The notes beneath the pieces are model-generated. The model did no database searches and was not told where the DNA came from. It saw only the letters and a program-made list of their open reading frames with translations. DNA of 64,000 bases from Algoriphagus taiwanensis (GTDB lineage: Bacteria > Bacteroidota > Bacteroidia > Cytophagales > Cyclobacteriaceae): NCBI RefSeq assembly GCF_036245645.1, contig NZ_BTPE01000007.1, positions 124,001 to 188,000 on the forward strand. Reading direction: 5' to 3'. Positions 16,189 through 24,279 of this stretch are shown here, one piece after another (the first letter of the stretch is position 1; each line of letters starts with the position of its first letter). The translations under genes and the position numbers were made by a program.

Positions 16189-16306
16189 CAGTCTCAAAAG
16201 TGAAGTTTGTCACATTGAGCGATGTCGAAATATCGTCCAGAAAGCTGGAAATGGCCTTCGACTCCGCTCAGGCTGACAACGAAACGATTTATGAGACAGC
16301 TTTTTT
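16189..16306. repeat. Imperfect palindromic intergenic repeat with T-run
   Basis: The element begins GCAGTCTCAAAAGTG (16189) and ends GATTTATGAGACAGC followed by six T residues (16301-16306). Inner arms pair GTCACATTGAGCGATGTCGAAA with TTCGACTCCGCTCAGGCTGAC. This gives a long hairpin of about 50 bases per arm around a short centre. The TTGAGCG...TCGAA/TTCGA...CGCTCA core matches a palindromic repeat style common between genes in Bacteroidetes. It sits between convergent genes and, with its T run, may also act as terminator for the amidohydrolase gene. Confidence 0.7.
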
Positions 16307-16323
16307 CTTTATTAAGTCGATTT

Positions 16324-17070
16324 TTACTTGTTGGAAGGTTTGTAGCCTATGGCATAGGGAGTCCAAATTTCATAGATCGGGCTGCCGGTAGAGCTTAGTC
16401 CACTATGATGCCACTCTCCATCGATGACTTCGAAATCAAATCCCAAACTTGCACCGACTCTGTTATTATCTCTGGAGAAAAAAGTGATGTTTTCTGTGTA
16501 TTTCCCGTCTTTGGCGGTGTAGGTTCCCCCTCCAGTGCCTGAGAATTCTCTGGTTTCAGAGTTGAACGCGACCCATTGAAATCTCCCTCCGCTGAGGATT
16601 TTAATCGTTCGTCGCGCTCCGGGTGTGGATCTTGAAATCTGATCGTCCCTTTTTCTTCCGGTGATCACCCAGTTTCCAGTCAATTCATCCTCAGCATCAG
16701 AAATTTTTTCCCATACCTCCACCAACATGCCATTGTTGGTATCCGCTGATAAGGTGAGCTTATTTCCGGAAAGTTCTGCTTTGAATGGGGTGGTGGTGCC
16801 TACTTGGAGGGGATTGAGCGTGAAAAAATCCAAGGTTTCGGAATATTTACCATTTGCGTAAGCATAGGGTCCACCCCCTGCACCGATAAAGGCATTGTCG
16901 CTGACATTTTTTACTCCAAAGGCAAAGTAATCGTCCTGATAAATCTTGATGTATTCCTGGTCGGTGACGGCTTTGCCATTTTGGCTTGTCAATTTCCAAG
17001 CCCCTTCTAGGCTCTGACCACTCACCCAAGTAAACAAGAACAGAAGCGGTAAAACAATTAATTTTTTCAT
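16324..17070 (-). CDS. Secreted protein with two tandem lipocalin-like repeats
   Basis: A 248-residue exported protein with signal peptide MKKLIVLPLLFLFTWVSGQS. The mature part is a tandem duplication of a domain of about 105 residues. Both halves have a start like LEGAWKLTSQNGK / LTGNWVITGRKRD, then GGGPYAYANGKYSETLDFFT / GGGTYTAKDGKYTENITFFS, and an end like LVEVWEKI / IYEIWTPY. The pattern of short beta strands and the Trp near each start suggest a lipocalin-like or membrane-or-secreted Bacteroidetes domain. No catalytic motif or partner gene is seen. It is monocistronic and convergent with the amidohydrolase across the palindromic repeat. The function is unknown. Confidence 0.7.
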   Translation of the reverse strand: MKKLIVLPLLFLFTWVSGQSLEGAWKLTSQNGKAVTDQEYIKIYQDDYFAFGVKNVSDNAFIGAGGGPYAYANGKYSETLDFFTLNPLQVGTTTPFKAELSGNKLTLSADTNNGMLVEVWEKISDAEDELTGNWVITGRKRDDQISRSTPGARRTIKILSGGRFQWVAFNSETREFSGTGGGTYTAKDGKYTENITFFSRDNNRVGASLGFDFEVIDGEWHHSGLSSTGSPIYEIWTPYAIGYKPSNK

Positions 17071-17171
17071 GGCTAAGGCTTTTTAGATTGTTTTACTGAA
17101 ATTCCCGATTCGGGGCCAGAATTCCAAAAGAAATTTGGTGATCGGAAAATTCGGGGCTAAAGCATGAAAAA

Positions 17172-17495
17172 ATGAGGGAATTCCAGCTTGGGAAAAGCAA
17201 AGAGGGCGTTTTGGAAATGATTCCTGAGCGGAGAATCAAGAAAGTCATGCTTGGAGAAAGAGAAGTAGCTATTCTGAGACTAAAAGAAAAAATCTATGCC
17301 TTTGAACCCTTCTGCCCACACCGTGGAGCATCCTTGCTCACTGCCTTCACCAATGCGCAAGAGGAAATCATCTGTCCCCTTCATCAGTATCGGTTTGACT
17401 TAAAAACCGGGCAGGTGCGAAGCGGATATTGCAGAGACATGGAAGTTTACCCTTGTACCCTAAACGAAGAAGGACTGACTATCCAAATACCTTAG
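17172..17495 (+). CDS. Small Rieske [2Fe-2S] protein
   Basis: A stand-alone Rieske ferredoxin of 107 residues. Cluster ligands are CPHRG at about residues 48-52 and CPLHQYRFD at about 70-78, the Cys-x-His ... Cys-x-x-His arrangement. There is no membrane anchor or signal peptide, so it is cytoplasmic and resembles small ferredoxin components of oxygenases or nitrite-reductase small subunits. No oxygenase or reductase lies beside it. The next gene is convergent and ends 4 bases away. The electron donor and acceptor are unknown. Confidence 0.85.
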   Translation: MREFQLGKSKEGVLEMIPERRIKKVMLGEREVAILRLKEKIYAFEPFCPHRGASLLTAFTNAQEEIICPLHQYRFDLKTGQVRSGYCRDMEVYPCTLNEEGLTIQIP

Positions 17496-17499
17496 CAGA

Positions 17500-17838
17500 T
17501 CAGTGGAGTTTGCTTCCGTTGGGCACAGGTCTTTCTACTGAGGCTAAAACAATGCCTCCTTCTTCAGCAGAGAATCCGGTAATGAGGATTTCGGACATAA
17601 AATCGGCAATTTGCCGGGGTTTAAAATTGCAAACACAGATCACCTGCCTACCAATCAGGCTTTCGGGAGTGTACCAATGGGTCACCTGTGCAGAGGACTT
17701 TTTGACTCCTAAATCGTCCCCTAAATCCACCCAAATTTTATAGGCAGGTTTTCTGGCTTTTTCAAAATTTTCTACCTGAATTATGGTCCCAATTCTCAAA
17801 TCCACTTTGTTGAAATCTTCTAGGTCAATCGTTTGCAT
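17500..17838 (-). CDS. csaA: tRNA-binding protein CsaA-like
   Basis: An OB-fold tRNA-binding domain protein of 112 residues from the ATG at 17838; a TTG two codons upstream is less likely. Characteristic segments are VDLRIGTIIQVENF, YKIWVDLGDDLGVKKSSAQVT, LIGRQVICVCNFKPRQIADFMSEILITGF and the end ERPVPNGSKL. These match CsaA/EMAP-II-like dimers that bind tRNA and act as export chaperones in some bacteria. It is monocistronic and convergent with the Rieske gene. Confidence 0.9.
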   Translation of the reverse strand: MQTIDLEDFNKVDLRIGTIIQVENFEKARKPAYKIWVDLGDDLGVKKSSAQVTHWYTPESLIGRQVICVCNFKPRQIADFMSEILITGFSAEEGGIVLASVERPVPNGSKLH

Positions 17839-17907
17839 AGCCAATTTTTTTGCTAATTTTACAAACCTTTCTCAATTACCCCAGTTTAAATAAGGTAAAT
17901 CCAACTC

Positions 17908-18273
17908 ATGATGTCAAAGACAAACAACACCTTTTTGAAAAGTTTCGGTTTGTTTTGCTTGGTTTCTATTGGGATGGTTTCCTTTTCTCAGGAAGCTTTA
18001 GCCCAAGGAGAGCAAGAAAAGGTAGAAGAAAATGTTCCCCGGATTTTGGACAGACCCACATCTGTGGATGATCATACTTCCTCTCAGGACATTTCAACTC
18101 TTTTGGCACCAGAGGGTACTCGAGTAAAGCCGATTGTAAAATCAACAACTCCGGCTAAAAAAGATTCTCCAGAAAAGGATACCAAAAAAACAGATTCTCC
18201 TTCCACACTTTCATTTAATCTTTTCTTGTACGTGGTGGACAAATTCAAAGAAAACAATCAAAGAGCCGATTAA
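17908..18273 (+). CDS. Small exported hypothetical protein
   Basis: A 121-residue protein, not recognised. It begins with a likely signal peptide (hydrophobic SFGLFCLVSIGMVSFS, possible cleavage after EALAQ). It continues as a charged, proline- and serine-rich, low-complexity middle (VKSTTPAKKDSPEKDTKKTD) and ends with a short hydrophobic stretch, LSFNLFLYVVDKFKEN. The start is a double ATG at 17908/17911. It is single, and ends just before a strong terminator shared with the convergent HisA-like gene. Confidence 0.6.
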   Translation: MMSKTNNTFLKSFGLFCLVSIGMVSFSQEALAQGEQEKVEENVPRILDRPTSVDDHTSSQDISTLLAPEGTRVKPIVKSTTPAKKDSPEKDTKKTDSPSTLSFNLFLYVVDKFKENNQRAD

Positions 18274-18296
18274 TTTTAATCGCTTTTAAAACATAA

Positions 18297-18334
18297 AAAA
18301 CCCGCTCAGATTCAATTCTAAGCGGGTTTTCTTT
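18297..18334. terminator. Bidirectional terminator
   Basis: CCCGCTCAGA (18301-18310) pairs with TCTAAGCGGG (18317-18326) around the loop TTCAAT, with one mismatch. A-rich sequence precedes it and a T-rich run follows. It serves the convergent genes ending at 18273 and 18351. Confidence 0.88.
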
Positions 18335-18350
18335 TTATCGATTTTTTTGA

Positions 18351-19085
18351 TCAATTCTCTTTTAGAAAATTCTCTATATCCTTTAGGCTCATTCTTCCCT
18401 CATAGTATGCACGACCAAACACTGCCGCAGAAACTCCCAAATCTCTTAGCCTTCTGAAGTCGTCCACATTTCGAACCCCTCCGGATGCCGCCAAGTTGAT
18501 CGTAGGGAATTTCTTCAAAATCTCTTCATACAGCTCAAAGTTTGGTCCTTCCATCACGCCATCTCTAGTCACATCGGAGCATTTGAGGTATTTCAGCCCT
18601 CGCTGATAGAAATAATCGATATGGTCAAAGAGATCGATTTCGGTCTTTTTAAGCCATCCTCTGATTTTAATTTTGTGATCTTGAGGATTGGTATCTGCCG
18701 CTAGATTGATTTTTTCTCTACCATAAGAAAGAATGAACTGGGCAAATCGCTCAGGATGATTTGCAGCCGCAGATGCAATGGTGACGGTCTTAGCACCGAA
18801 TTCAAAACACTTGATTACATCACCATCCGTGGATACACCTCCTGTAAAATCTACCTTCAGATCTGTATATCCTGTGATCGCTTCGAGGATATGGTAATTC
18901 TTTGGCTCCGCCCTACGTGCCCCATCCAAATCCACCAAATGAAGCCGCTTAATTCCAATTCCCTCAAACACCTGGGCAATTTCCAAGGGATTGTTGGAAA
19001 TGACTTCTTCAGTGGAAAAATCACCCCTTTGCAGGCGAACGCATTTTCCGTTGATCAGCCAAATAGATGGAATTATTTCAAACAT
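18351..19085 (-). CDS. HisA-like (beta/alpha)8 protein with altered active site
   Basis: A 244-residue TIM barrel of the HisA/HisF family, clearly closest to ProFAR isomerase. It has GKCVRLQRGDF near the start, HLVDLDGAR (49-57), AADTNPQDHKIKIRGW with Asp131, CSDVTRDGVMEGPN with Asp171 and Asp175, and the phosphate loops SGGV (201-204) and FGRAYYEG. In HisA the N-terminal strand reads Pro-Ala-x-Asp-hydrophobic, and that Asp is the general base. Here it reads IIPSIWLINGK, with Trp9 (codon TGG) in its place. No other his gene is nearby. It may be a paralogue with another reaction or a binding role; classical HisA activity is doubtful. Confidence 0.8.
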   Translation of the reverse strand: MFEIIPSIWLINGKCVRLQRGDFSTEEVISNNPLEIAQVFEGIGIKRLHLVDLDGARRAEPKNYHILEAITGYTDLKVDFTGGVSTDGDVIKCFEFGAKTVTIASAAANHPERFAQFILSYGREKINLAADTNPQDHKIKIRGWLKKTEIDLFDHIDYFYQRGLKYLKCSDVTRDGVMEGPNFELYEEILKKFPTINLAASGGVRNVDDFRRLRDLGVSAAVFGRAYYEGRMSLKDIENFLKEN

Positions 19086-19248
19086 AGGTTATTCGATTTT
19101 TTTGGTTAAGACTTGGAGCTTTTCTGTGCAGAGGATAAATATACAACCCCAAAATGATCCTAACTGCAATTCTTGCAGAAATGATTCATTTTTTAAATTA
19201 AAATGCGCTCTCTGGCTAAAAATTCTTAAAAATCCCTTCAAAAATTGA

Positions 19249-20250
19249 TCAAAATCTCAATTTTGCAATACGTCCTCCCGAACCTGAGGTCCATATTGCA
19301 CTCCCATCCACGGAATTTTTAACCGCATGAAACCCAGTCTTTGAAAATGAGGCCCAGGTATTTCCCAAATCCAAAGAAAAGTCCGACCCAGATGGCCCAA
19401 CTGCGATAAGCATTTTTTTCCCCTTCAAAAAAGCTACTCCTGAACGATAGCCAAAAGGAGATACTTCAGGAATTTGGAAACCGGAGAAGTCCGAAAATAA
19501 AGCATTCCCCTCTCTGGATTCTGGCAGGGTATAATCTCCACCTACCATGATCAATCGGCCCTCAGCCTCTGTCATGGCAAAAACTCCCTTGGCACTTTCT
19601 CCCTGCGCCATCAGTGGAAGTGGGTTTACCTTCCAAGACATATCCATGATCGAATATCGGTGAAGGCGGCTGGAAGAACCTCCTGTGGCAAAAATCACTT
19701 CATTTGAATTGGCAATAAGTGAGGATGAACTTGCAGCGAATGCAGCTTCCCCATTCAGGGCTTCAGGTAATTTTTCTAAAGACTTCCAAGTCTTCCCTCG
19801 GTCTGAGCTAGCTAAGACCATCCATTTTCTTCCTACAGGATCTCCCAATACGTAGCCTACATCCCCAAAGAAATAGATTGCATCAAAAAAGGCCTCTTCT
19901 CCTTCCCTGTGGACTAGACTCCAAGTCGTCCCCCCATCCTCTGTCCTAAAGATCAAAGCAGGCTGTCCGGCAGATGCTGCTACTGCATTGAGCTCATCCC
20001 ATGCATAAATGGACCTGAAATCCACTGTATCCAAACCTGCTATTACTCCATTTTCCCAAGTTTTACCTCCATCTTGGGTTTTAAGCCATGTGCCTCCACT
20101 ACCACTTGCCCAGCAGATTTGGTCAGAAACAGGGGCAAGCCCTCGCAAAGAAGAATTCACCGGAGTTTTTACTTCTTCCCAACGGGGGCTTTGCCCAAAG
20201 AGAACTTGAGATAAGCCAAAGAAAAAGAGGACGAAAAGAAGCTTTTTCAT
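19249..20250 (-). CDS. Secreted YCF48/BNR-type beta-propeller protein
   Basis: A 333-residue exported protein starting at the ATG at 20250, whose A overlaps the TGA of the upstream gene (TGATG). The signal peptide is MKKLLFVLFFFGLSQVLFGQ. Propeller blades carry BNR/Asp-box-like turns: KTQDGGKTWENG, RTEDGGTTWSLV, SSDRGKTWKSL and SLDLGNTWASF. This places it among YCF48/sialidase-like propellers, without a recognisable sialidase catalytic set. It is the last gene of a five-gene operon of exported proteins; its role there could be scaffold or substrate binding (inference). Confidence 0.8.
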   Translation of the reverse strand: MKKLLFVLFFFGLSQVLFGQSPRWEEVKTPVNSSLRGLAPVSDQICWASGSGGTWLKTQDGGKTWENGVIAGLDTVDFRSIYAWDELNAVAASAGQPALIFRTEDGGTTWSLVHREGEEAFFDAIYFFGDVGYVLGDPVGRKWMVLASSDRGKTWKSLEKLPEALNGEAAFAASSSSLIANSNEVIFATGGSSSRLHRYSIMDMSWKVNPLPLMAQGESAKGVFAMTEAEGRLIMVGGDYTLPESREGNALFSDFSGFQIPEVSPFGYRSGVAFLKGKKMLIAVGPSGSDFSLDLGNTWASFSKTGFHAVKNSVDGSAIWTSGSGGRIAKLRF

Positions 20251-21161
20251 CAAACGTCCACTTTCCTGTAGGCCTCAATCAGGGCTAATTCCCCTTCTTT
20301 TCCTGGCTGAGCATTGCCATGCTCCATCCCCAGAATTCCGTCAAAGCCTTTTTTATTCACCCATTCGAAGACATTGGAATAATTGATCTCACCGGTTCCA
20401 GGTTCCTTTCGGCCCGGATTGTCACCAATCTGTATGTAGGCAATTTCGCTCCAGGTCTTCTCCATGGTGGCAATCAGATTGCCCTCATTTCTCTGCATGT
20501 GATAGATGTCGTAAAGGATTTTGCATGAAGGACTTCCCACTGCTTTGCAAATCATGTACGTTTGATCTGCATGTCGAAGAAAGAGGTCTGGATTGTCACT
20601 CAAGGGCTCCAAAACCATAGTCAGGCCATGCGGTTCAAATATTTCTGCTCCCCGCTTTAATGCTTCGATCACATTACCCGTTTGCACCCCCATGGGAAGG
20701 TTTCTCTCAAAATATCCAGGCACTACAGTCATCCATTTTGCGTTGACCCGCTTGGCGGCTTCTACCGAATCACGGCAAGTTTTGAGGAAAGTATCCAAAA
20801 AGTCTTGCTTCCCAGTGGTCAAGGAGACTTTCCAGTTGTCACCTCCATCAATCACAAAAACCCCCATTCTCATTCCCAAATCGCTCAAGGTCTTCCCGAT
20901 TAGCTCTTGGTCAGCTTCAGAACGCTTCAATAGTCCATTGTCCTCAAGCGATCGGAAACCCTGATCAGCCATAAAACGGAGCTCATCCACAATGCCTCCG
21001 GGAGCATGGTTTTTAAACATCCCAAAATGAGGGGCAAAATCCATGGTAAAAGGAGCTGCCTGCTTTTTGGAACTGGCTAATGCAGGAATGCTAACCGCGC
21101 CCGCTGCGCCAACTAGGGCTGAACCCAAGCCTATTCTTTTGATAAATCCTCTTCTTTCCAT
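20250..21161 (-). CDS. Tat-exported TIM-barrel (hydroxypyruvate isomerase-like) protein
   Basis: A 303-residue protein from the ATG at 21161, chosen because it gives an immediate Tat signal (MERRGFIKRIGLGSALVGAAG) and lies 1 base after the upstream stop. The barrel has metal ligands Glu in VLEPLSDNPD, Asp in YDIYHMQ, Gln in YIQIGDNPG and Glu in GMEHGN. The block DNPGRKEPGTGEINY matches hydroxypyruvate-isomerase-like proteins. Export of a folded metal enzyme by Tat puts it in the periplasm. It is translationally coupled to both neighbours (upstream Gfo/Idh/MocA enzyme, downstream propeller), suggesting it acts on the oxidoreductase product. The reaction is unknown. Confidence 0.85.
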   Translation of the reverse strand: MERRGFIKRIGLGSALVGAAGAVSIPALASSKKQAAPFTMDFAPHFGMFKNHAPGGIVDELRFMADQGFRSLEDNGLLKRSEADQELIGKTLSDLGMRMGVFVIDGGDNWKVSLTTGKQDFLDTFLKTCRDSVEAAKRVNAKWMTVVPGYFERNLPMGVQTGNVIEALKRGAEIFEPHGLTMVLEPLSDNPDLFLRHADQTYMICKAVGSPSCKILYDIYHMQRNEGNLIATMEKTWSEIAYIQIGDNPGRKEPGTGEINYSNVFEWVNKKGFDGILGMEHGNAQPGKEGELALIEAYRKVDV

Positions 21162-21162
21162 A

Positions 21163-22476
21163 TCAGATGACTTGAGTTTTTCCTGGAATTGCATGTGGAT
21201 AATACCCATCTGCATTTGGCAATAGTTTGGGCTGGGCGTCCCAATCCAGTTCTTCCGGGAAGAGATCCACGGAACCGTTGAGCGCCTCATCCCAGGTCAG
21301 TACTTTACCTGAGTAAGTGGCATATCTACCCATAATAGACGTCATGGTGGATTTAGCTGCATTTTCCGCATCGGCAAACTTATATTCTCCTTTCACTAAG
21401 GCTGCCCAGAGCTCATCGTGCTCTTGCTGATAGGGGTTAGGTTGATTTTCCCGGTCATGGGTGTAAATGGAATTTCCTTTCCAATCAGTCATTATGCCAT
21501 GATTTCCCGCACTTAGGTAGACTTTACCTTTGGTGCCTTGGAAGGTTTCGTCCACCCGATTAGCCGCTCCGGGGAAATGGCGGCATTCCGAATGGATGAC
21601 AGAACCATCCGCATAGGTAAAGGTGAGCACATGGTGGTCAAAAATCTCTCCATGGTCTTTTCCGGTTCGGATTTGACGTCCACCCGTACCTTCGGCTTTG
21701 ATAGGATAAGCATTTTTCACCCAGTTGGCGATATCGATGTTGTGCACATGCTGCTCTACGATATGATCTCCGCAGAGCCAGTTGAAATAGTACCAGTTTC
21801 TCATCTGGTATTCCATTTCGGTCTGACCAGGTTGTCGCTCCCGAACCCATACTCCTCCGTCATTCCAATAGACTTGACCGCCTGTGATTTCTCCAAGATC
21901 TCCATTATGGATTCTTTTGATGACTTCCCGGTAATTGTTCTGATAATGTCTTTGCAGACCTACCACAACATTGAGTTTTTTGGCCTTAGCCTCTTCAGCG
22001 GCAGCTAAAACCTTTCGAATTCCAACAGCATCAGTAGCTACTGGCTTTTCCATAAAAATCTGCTTGCCCTGCTTGACCGCTTCCTCAAAGTGCTGAGGTC
22101 TGAATCCCGGAGGTGCCGCCAAAATCACGACATCGGCCAACGCAATGGCCTGCTTATATCCCTCAAATCCCACAAACATAGTATCTGGGGTAACTGCGAC
22201 TTTTTCAGCTCCATATTTAGTGGAGATGGCTTTGTAGCTATTGTCCAGCCGATCCTGAAAGGCGTCTGCCATGGCTACCAATTGGATAGGGTGGCCTGTT
22301 TCAAAAGCTTGGAAAACTGCACCAGTTCCTCTTCCTCCACATCCGATGACTGCGAGCTTAAGGTGATTATCAGGAGCGGCATAGGCCCCCGGCACCAAGA
22401 AAGAAGGAGCCAGCATCCCGCCTGTCACCAAGGCGGAAGTTTTGATAAAGTCCCTTCGGGAATTCAGATTTTTCAT
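21163..22476 (-). CDS. Tat-exported Gfo/Idh/MocA-family oxidoreductase
   Basis: A 437-residue NAD(P)-dependent sugar oxidoreductase. The N terminus is a Tat signal (SRRDFIKTSALVTGGMLAPS). The Rossmann motif VIGCGGRGTG follows at about residues 44-53, then MEKPVATD with the catalytic-type EKP, and a C-terminal alpha/beta domain with GDHIVEQHVHNIDIANW. Exported members, such as Zymomonas glucose-fructose oxidoreductase, keep the nucleotide tightly bound and are folded before Tat export. It is the third gene of a five-gene operon and ends 1 base before the TIM-barrel start. The likely role is oxidation of a sugar or cyclitol in the periplasm; the substrate is unassigned. Confidence 0.88.
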   Translation of the reverse strand: MKNLNSRRDFIKTSALVTGGMLAPSFLVPGAYAAPDNHLKLAVIGCGGRGTGAVFQAFETGHPIQLVAMADAFQDRLDNSYKAISTKYGAEKVAVTPDTMFVGFEGYKQAIALADVVILAAPPGFRPQHFEEAVKQGKQIFMEKPVATDAVGIRKVLAAAEEAKAKKLNVVVGLQRHYQNNYREVIKRIHNGDLGEITGGQVYWNDGGVWVRERQPGQTEMEYQMRNWYYFNWLCGDHIVEQHVHNIDIANWVKNAYPIKAEGTGGRQIRTGKDHGEIFDHHVLTFTYADGSVIHSECRHFPGAANRVDETFQGTKGKVYLSAGNHGIMTDWKGNSIYTHDRENQPNPYQQEHDELWAALVKGEYKFADAENAAKSTMTSIMGRYATYSGKVLTWDEALNGSVDLFPEELDWDAQPKLLPNADGYYPHAIPGKTQVI

Positions 22477-22497
22477 ATGTTAGGTTGTTTTAGGTTG

Positions 22498-23454
22498 TCA
22501 ATAATCAGCTATAGGTTCTTGATTGTAATAGGCCTTAATTTCAGCGTCAGAAGGAGGATTAAGCGGTCTGACCACCCTCAAACCCATAAACGGTGCCTCT
22601 GGAAACCACCATTGACTCTTAGGAATCTGCGGGTCAATCCGCTTCCAATAAGGGTCAGAGGCAGATCGGAAAGCCGAGCCAATCTGCTCAGCAGGGGTTT
22701 TGAAACTTCCTCCTCTCACTGCATGGGGATACAAATTAACCGGAGCATTTACTGGATTATCCTTGGGTGACCTGCTGTAAAACGCCGGATCGTATTCGTC
22801 TAGAGTCCACTCCTGCACATTCCCGTAAATATCAAAAATACCCCAAGGATTGGGCTTTTTTGTACCAACCGGTTGAGTCTGCCCCCCGCTGTTTGAAGCA
22901 ATCCAAGCATAGGATTCCAATTCTTGACTATCCTCCCCGAAGAAAAACCGGCTCTCCGATCCTGCTCTTGCAGCATATTCCCATTCGGCTTCGGTAGGAA
23001 GGCGATAGAAAATTCCTGTTTTCAGATACAGCCAATGACAAAACTGAATCGCTCCGAATTGGGTCATTCCCACGGCCGGCTTTCCTTCTTTGCCCATTCC
23101 AAAAGTCATATCCAAATAGGGCAAACTAGGTCTAGTGAGTCCATCCACTTGGGCTTCTACTCCTCCCTCAGTCATGCTTTCCTCAAAATTTTTATCCAAA
23201 AAAAGCTCAAACACATCCCAAGTGACTTCGTGGGCACCAATCCAAAAAGGATCAATTTTTACCTCATGCGCAGGATTTTGGTCAGAAAACTCAGGAGAAT
23301 CTGAGCCCATTGTGAATGAACCTCCGGGAATAGGAACCATCTGAAACTCCAAGGCTGTCCCGGAAATCTGTTGAGAATAGGCCTCAAAATCTGCCTGTTC
23401 ATTTAGCCGAAGGCTCAGAAAAGAAAAAAAGACGAGTATCCAGGTTTTTTTCAT
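22498..23454 (-). CDS. Exported SUMF1/formylglycine-generating-like domain protein without catalytic cysteines
   Basis: A 318-residue exported protein with signal-like start MKKTWILVFFSFLSL. The SUMF1 fold is plain: MVPIPGGSFTMGSDSPE (about 39-55), IGAHEVTWDVFELFL, YRLPTEAEWEYAARAG, GNVQEWTLDEYDP, AVRGGSF and the end FMGLRVVRPL. Formylglycine-generating enzymes use two cysteines shortly after GGS; here that region reads GGSFKTPAEQIGSAFRSAS and has none, and only one Cys occurs in the domain. Sulfatase activation is therefore unlikely, and a structural or ligand-binding role is more probable. It is the second gene of the exported operon, 21 bases before the oxidoreductase gene. Confidence 0.83.
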   Translation of the reverse strand: MKKTWILVFFSFLSLRLNEQADFEAYSQQISGTALEFQMVPIPGGSFTMGSDSPEFSDQNPAHEVKIDPFWIGAHEVTWDVFELFLDKNFEESMTEGGVEAQVDGLTRPSLPYLDMTFGMGKEGKPAVGMTQFGAIQFCHWLYLKTGIFYRLPTEAEWEYAARAGSESRFFFGEDSQELESYAWIASNSGGQTQPVGTKKPNPWGIFDIYGNVQEWTLDEYDPAFYSRSPKDNPVNAPVNLYPHAVRGGSFKTPAEQIGSAFRSASDPYWKRIDPQIPKSQWWFPEAPFMGLRVVRPLNPPSDAEIKAYYNQEPIADY

Positions 23455-23486
23455 GGAGGAAGTTTAACTAGTTAGACTGGGGAAGA

Positions 23487-24140
23487 TTACATTCTTTTGA
23501 CCACTTCTTTTTTGGGGATTTTCAGAGACCACATTCCTCTCAAATCTCCCACTTTGTGACCTTTGGCTTGGTCTTCAGGATAAAGCTCAGCAAGTTTTGA
23601 AAGGGTCTCAGCATTGATGTCCTTTCCAGGATCCCCATGACAGCTAAGGCACAGCCCCCCAGGAATCACGATGGGTTTGGTGTAGAGAAAAACCTCCCCA
23701 CCATCAATTTTTTGAATATTGGGTTCGCTTTTTATTCCATTTTCGGCATTGTATTCATACGCATCTAAAATAGGGGCCTCTTGTGCATCGGGTTGGTCTG
23801 CAGGGTTTCTATATCGGTTGGATGCCCGCTTGATGGACACGCCATGGACCTTGCCGACTTCAGTGAGGATAGGAAGGGCATTTATATTGCAAAACTCAAT
23901 CGCTCCCGGCACTCCCTTTTCGGAAATGGCATTTTGAAGCTGAGAAATGAGCTGCATTTGAGCTTCGGTGGAAATGGAGTCTCCCCATATCATTGCCTCC
24001 TCGAGAATTTCTGCTTCTGAAAGCCTTTTCACCTCCATGTTTTTATTGACTTCTTCAAACACCTCCTTGGAAACCCTCTCTCCTCCCCCACAGGAAGAAA
24101 TGAACATCAAAACCACAGAATATTTTATTATTTTTCTCAT
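23487..24140 (-). CDS. DUF3365 (Tll0287-like) heme-binding lipoprotein
   Basis: A 217-residue protein whose N terminus MRKIIKYSVVLMFISSCGGG is a lipoprotein signal (lipobox Cys about residue 17). The DUF3365 core contains GAIEFCNINALPI, IKRASNRYRNPADQP and the single c-type heme motif CLSCHGDPG near residue 164. Tll0287-type proteins bind heme in the periplasm and are thought to sense or carry electrons. It is the first gene of the exported operon, so a heme protein next to a Tat oxidoreductase could be its electron partner or a redox sensor; this is inferred from order only. Confidence 0.85.
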   Translation of the reverse strand: MRKIIKYSVVLMFISSCGGGERVSKEVFEEVNKNMEVKRLSEAEILEEAMIWGDSISTEAQMQLISQLQNAISEKGVPGAIEFCNINALPILTEVGKVHGVSIKRASNRYRNPADQPDAQEAPILDAYEYNAENGIKSEPNIQKIDGGEVFLYTKPIVIPGGLCLSCHGDPGKDINAETLSKLAELYPEDQAKGHKVGDLRGMWSLKIPKKEVVKRM

Positions 24141-24279
24141 ATCAACTCTATTTGTCGACTTAAATTAAGGTATTCTTGGCTTCATCCGAAACGAAAACGA
24201 AGAATCGGCGGTTTTTCCGCATCAAAATATTTTTCAAAGAATTTAGGTGTAAATTCAACCCAAGAAGCATCTAGGCTCC

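Noticed and set aside
22498..23454. Formylglycine-generating enzyme for sulfatases
   Set aside because: The catalytic cysteine pair is missing and no sulfatase gene is nearby, so only the fold name is used.
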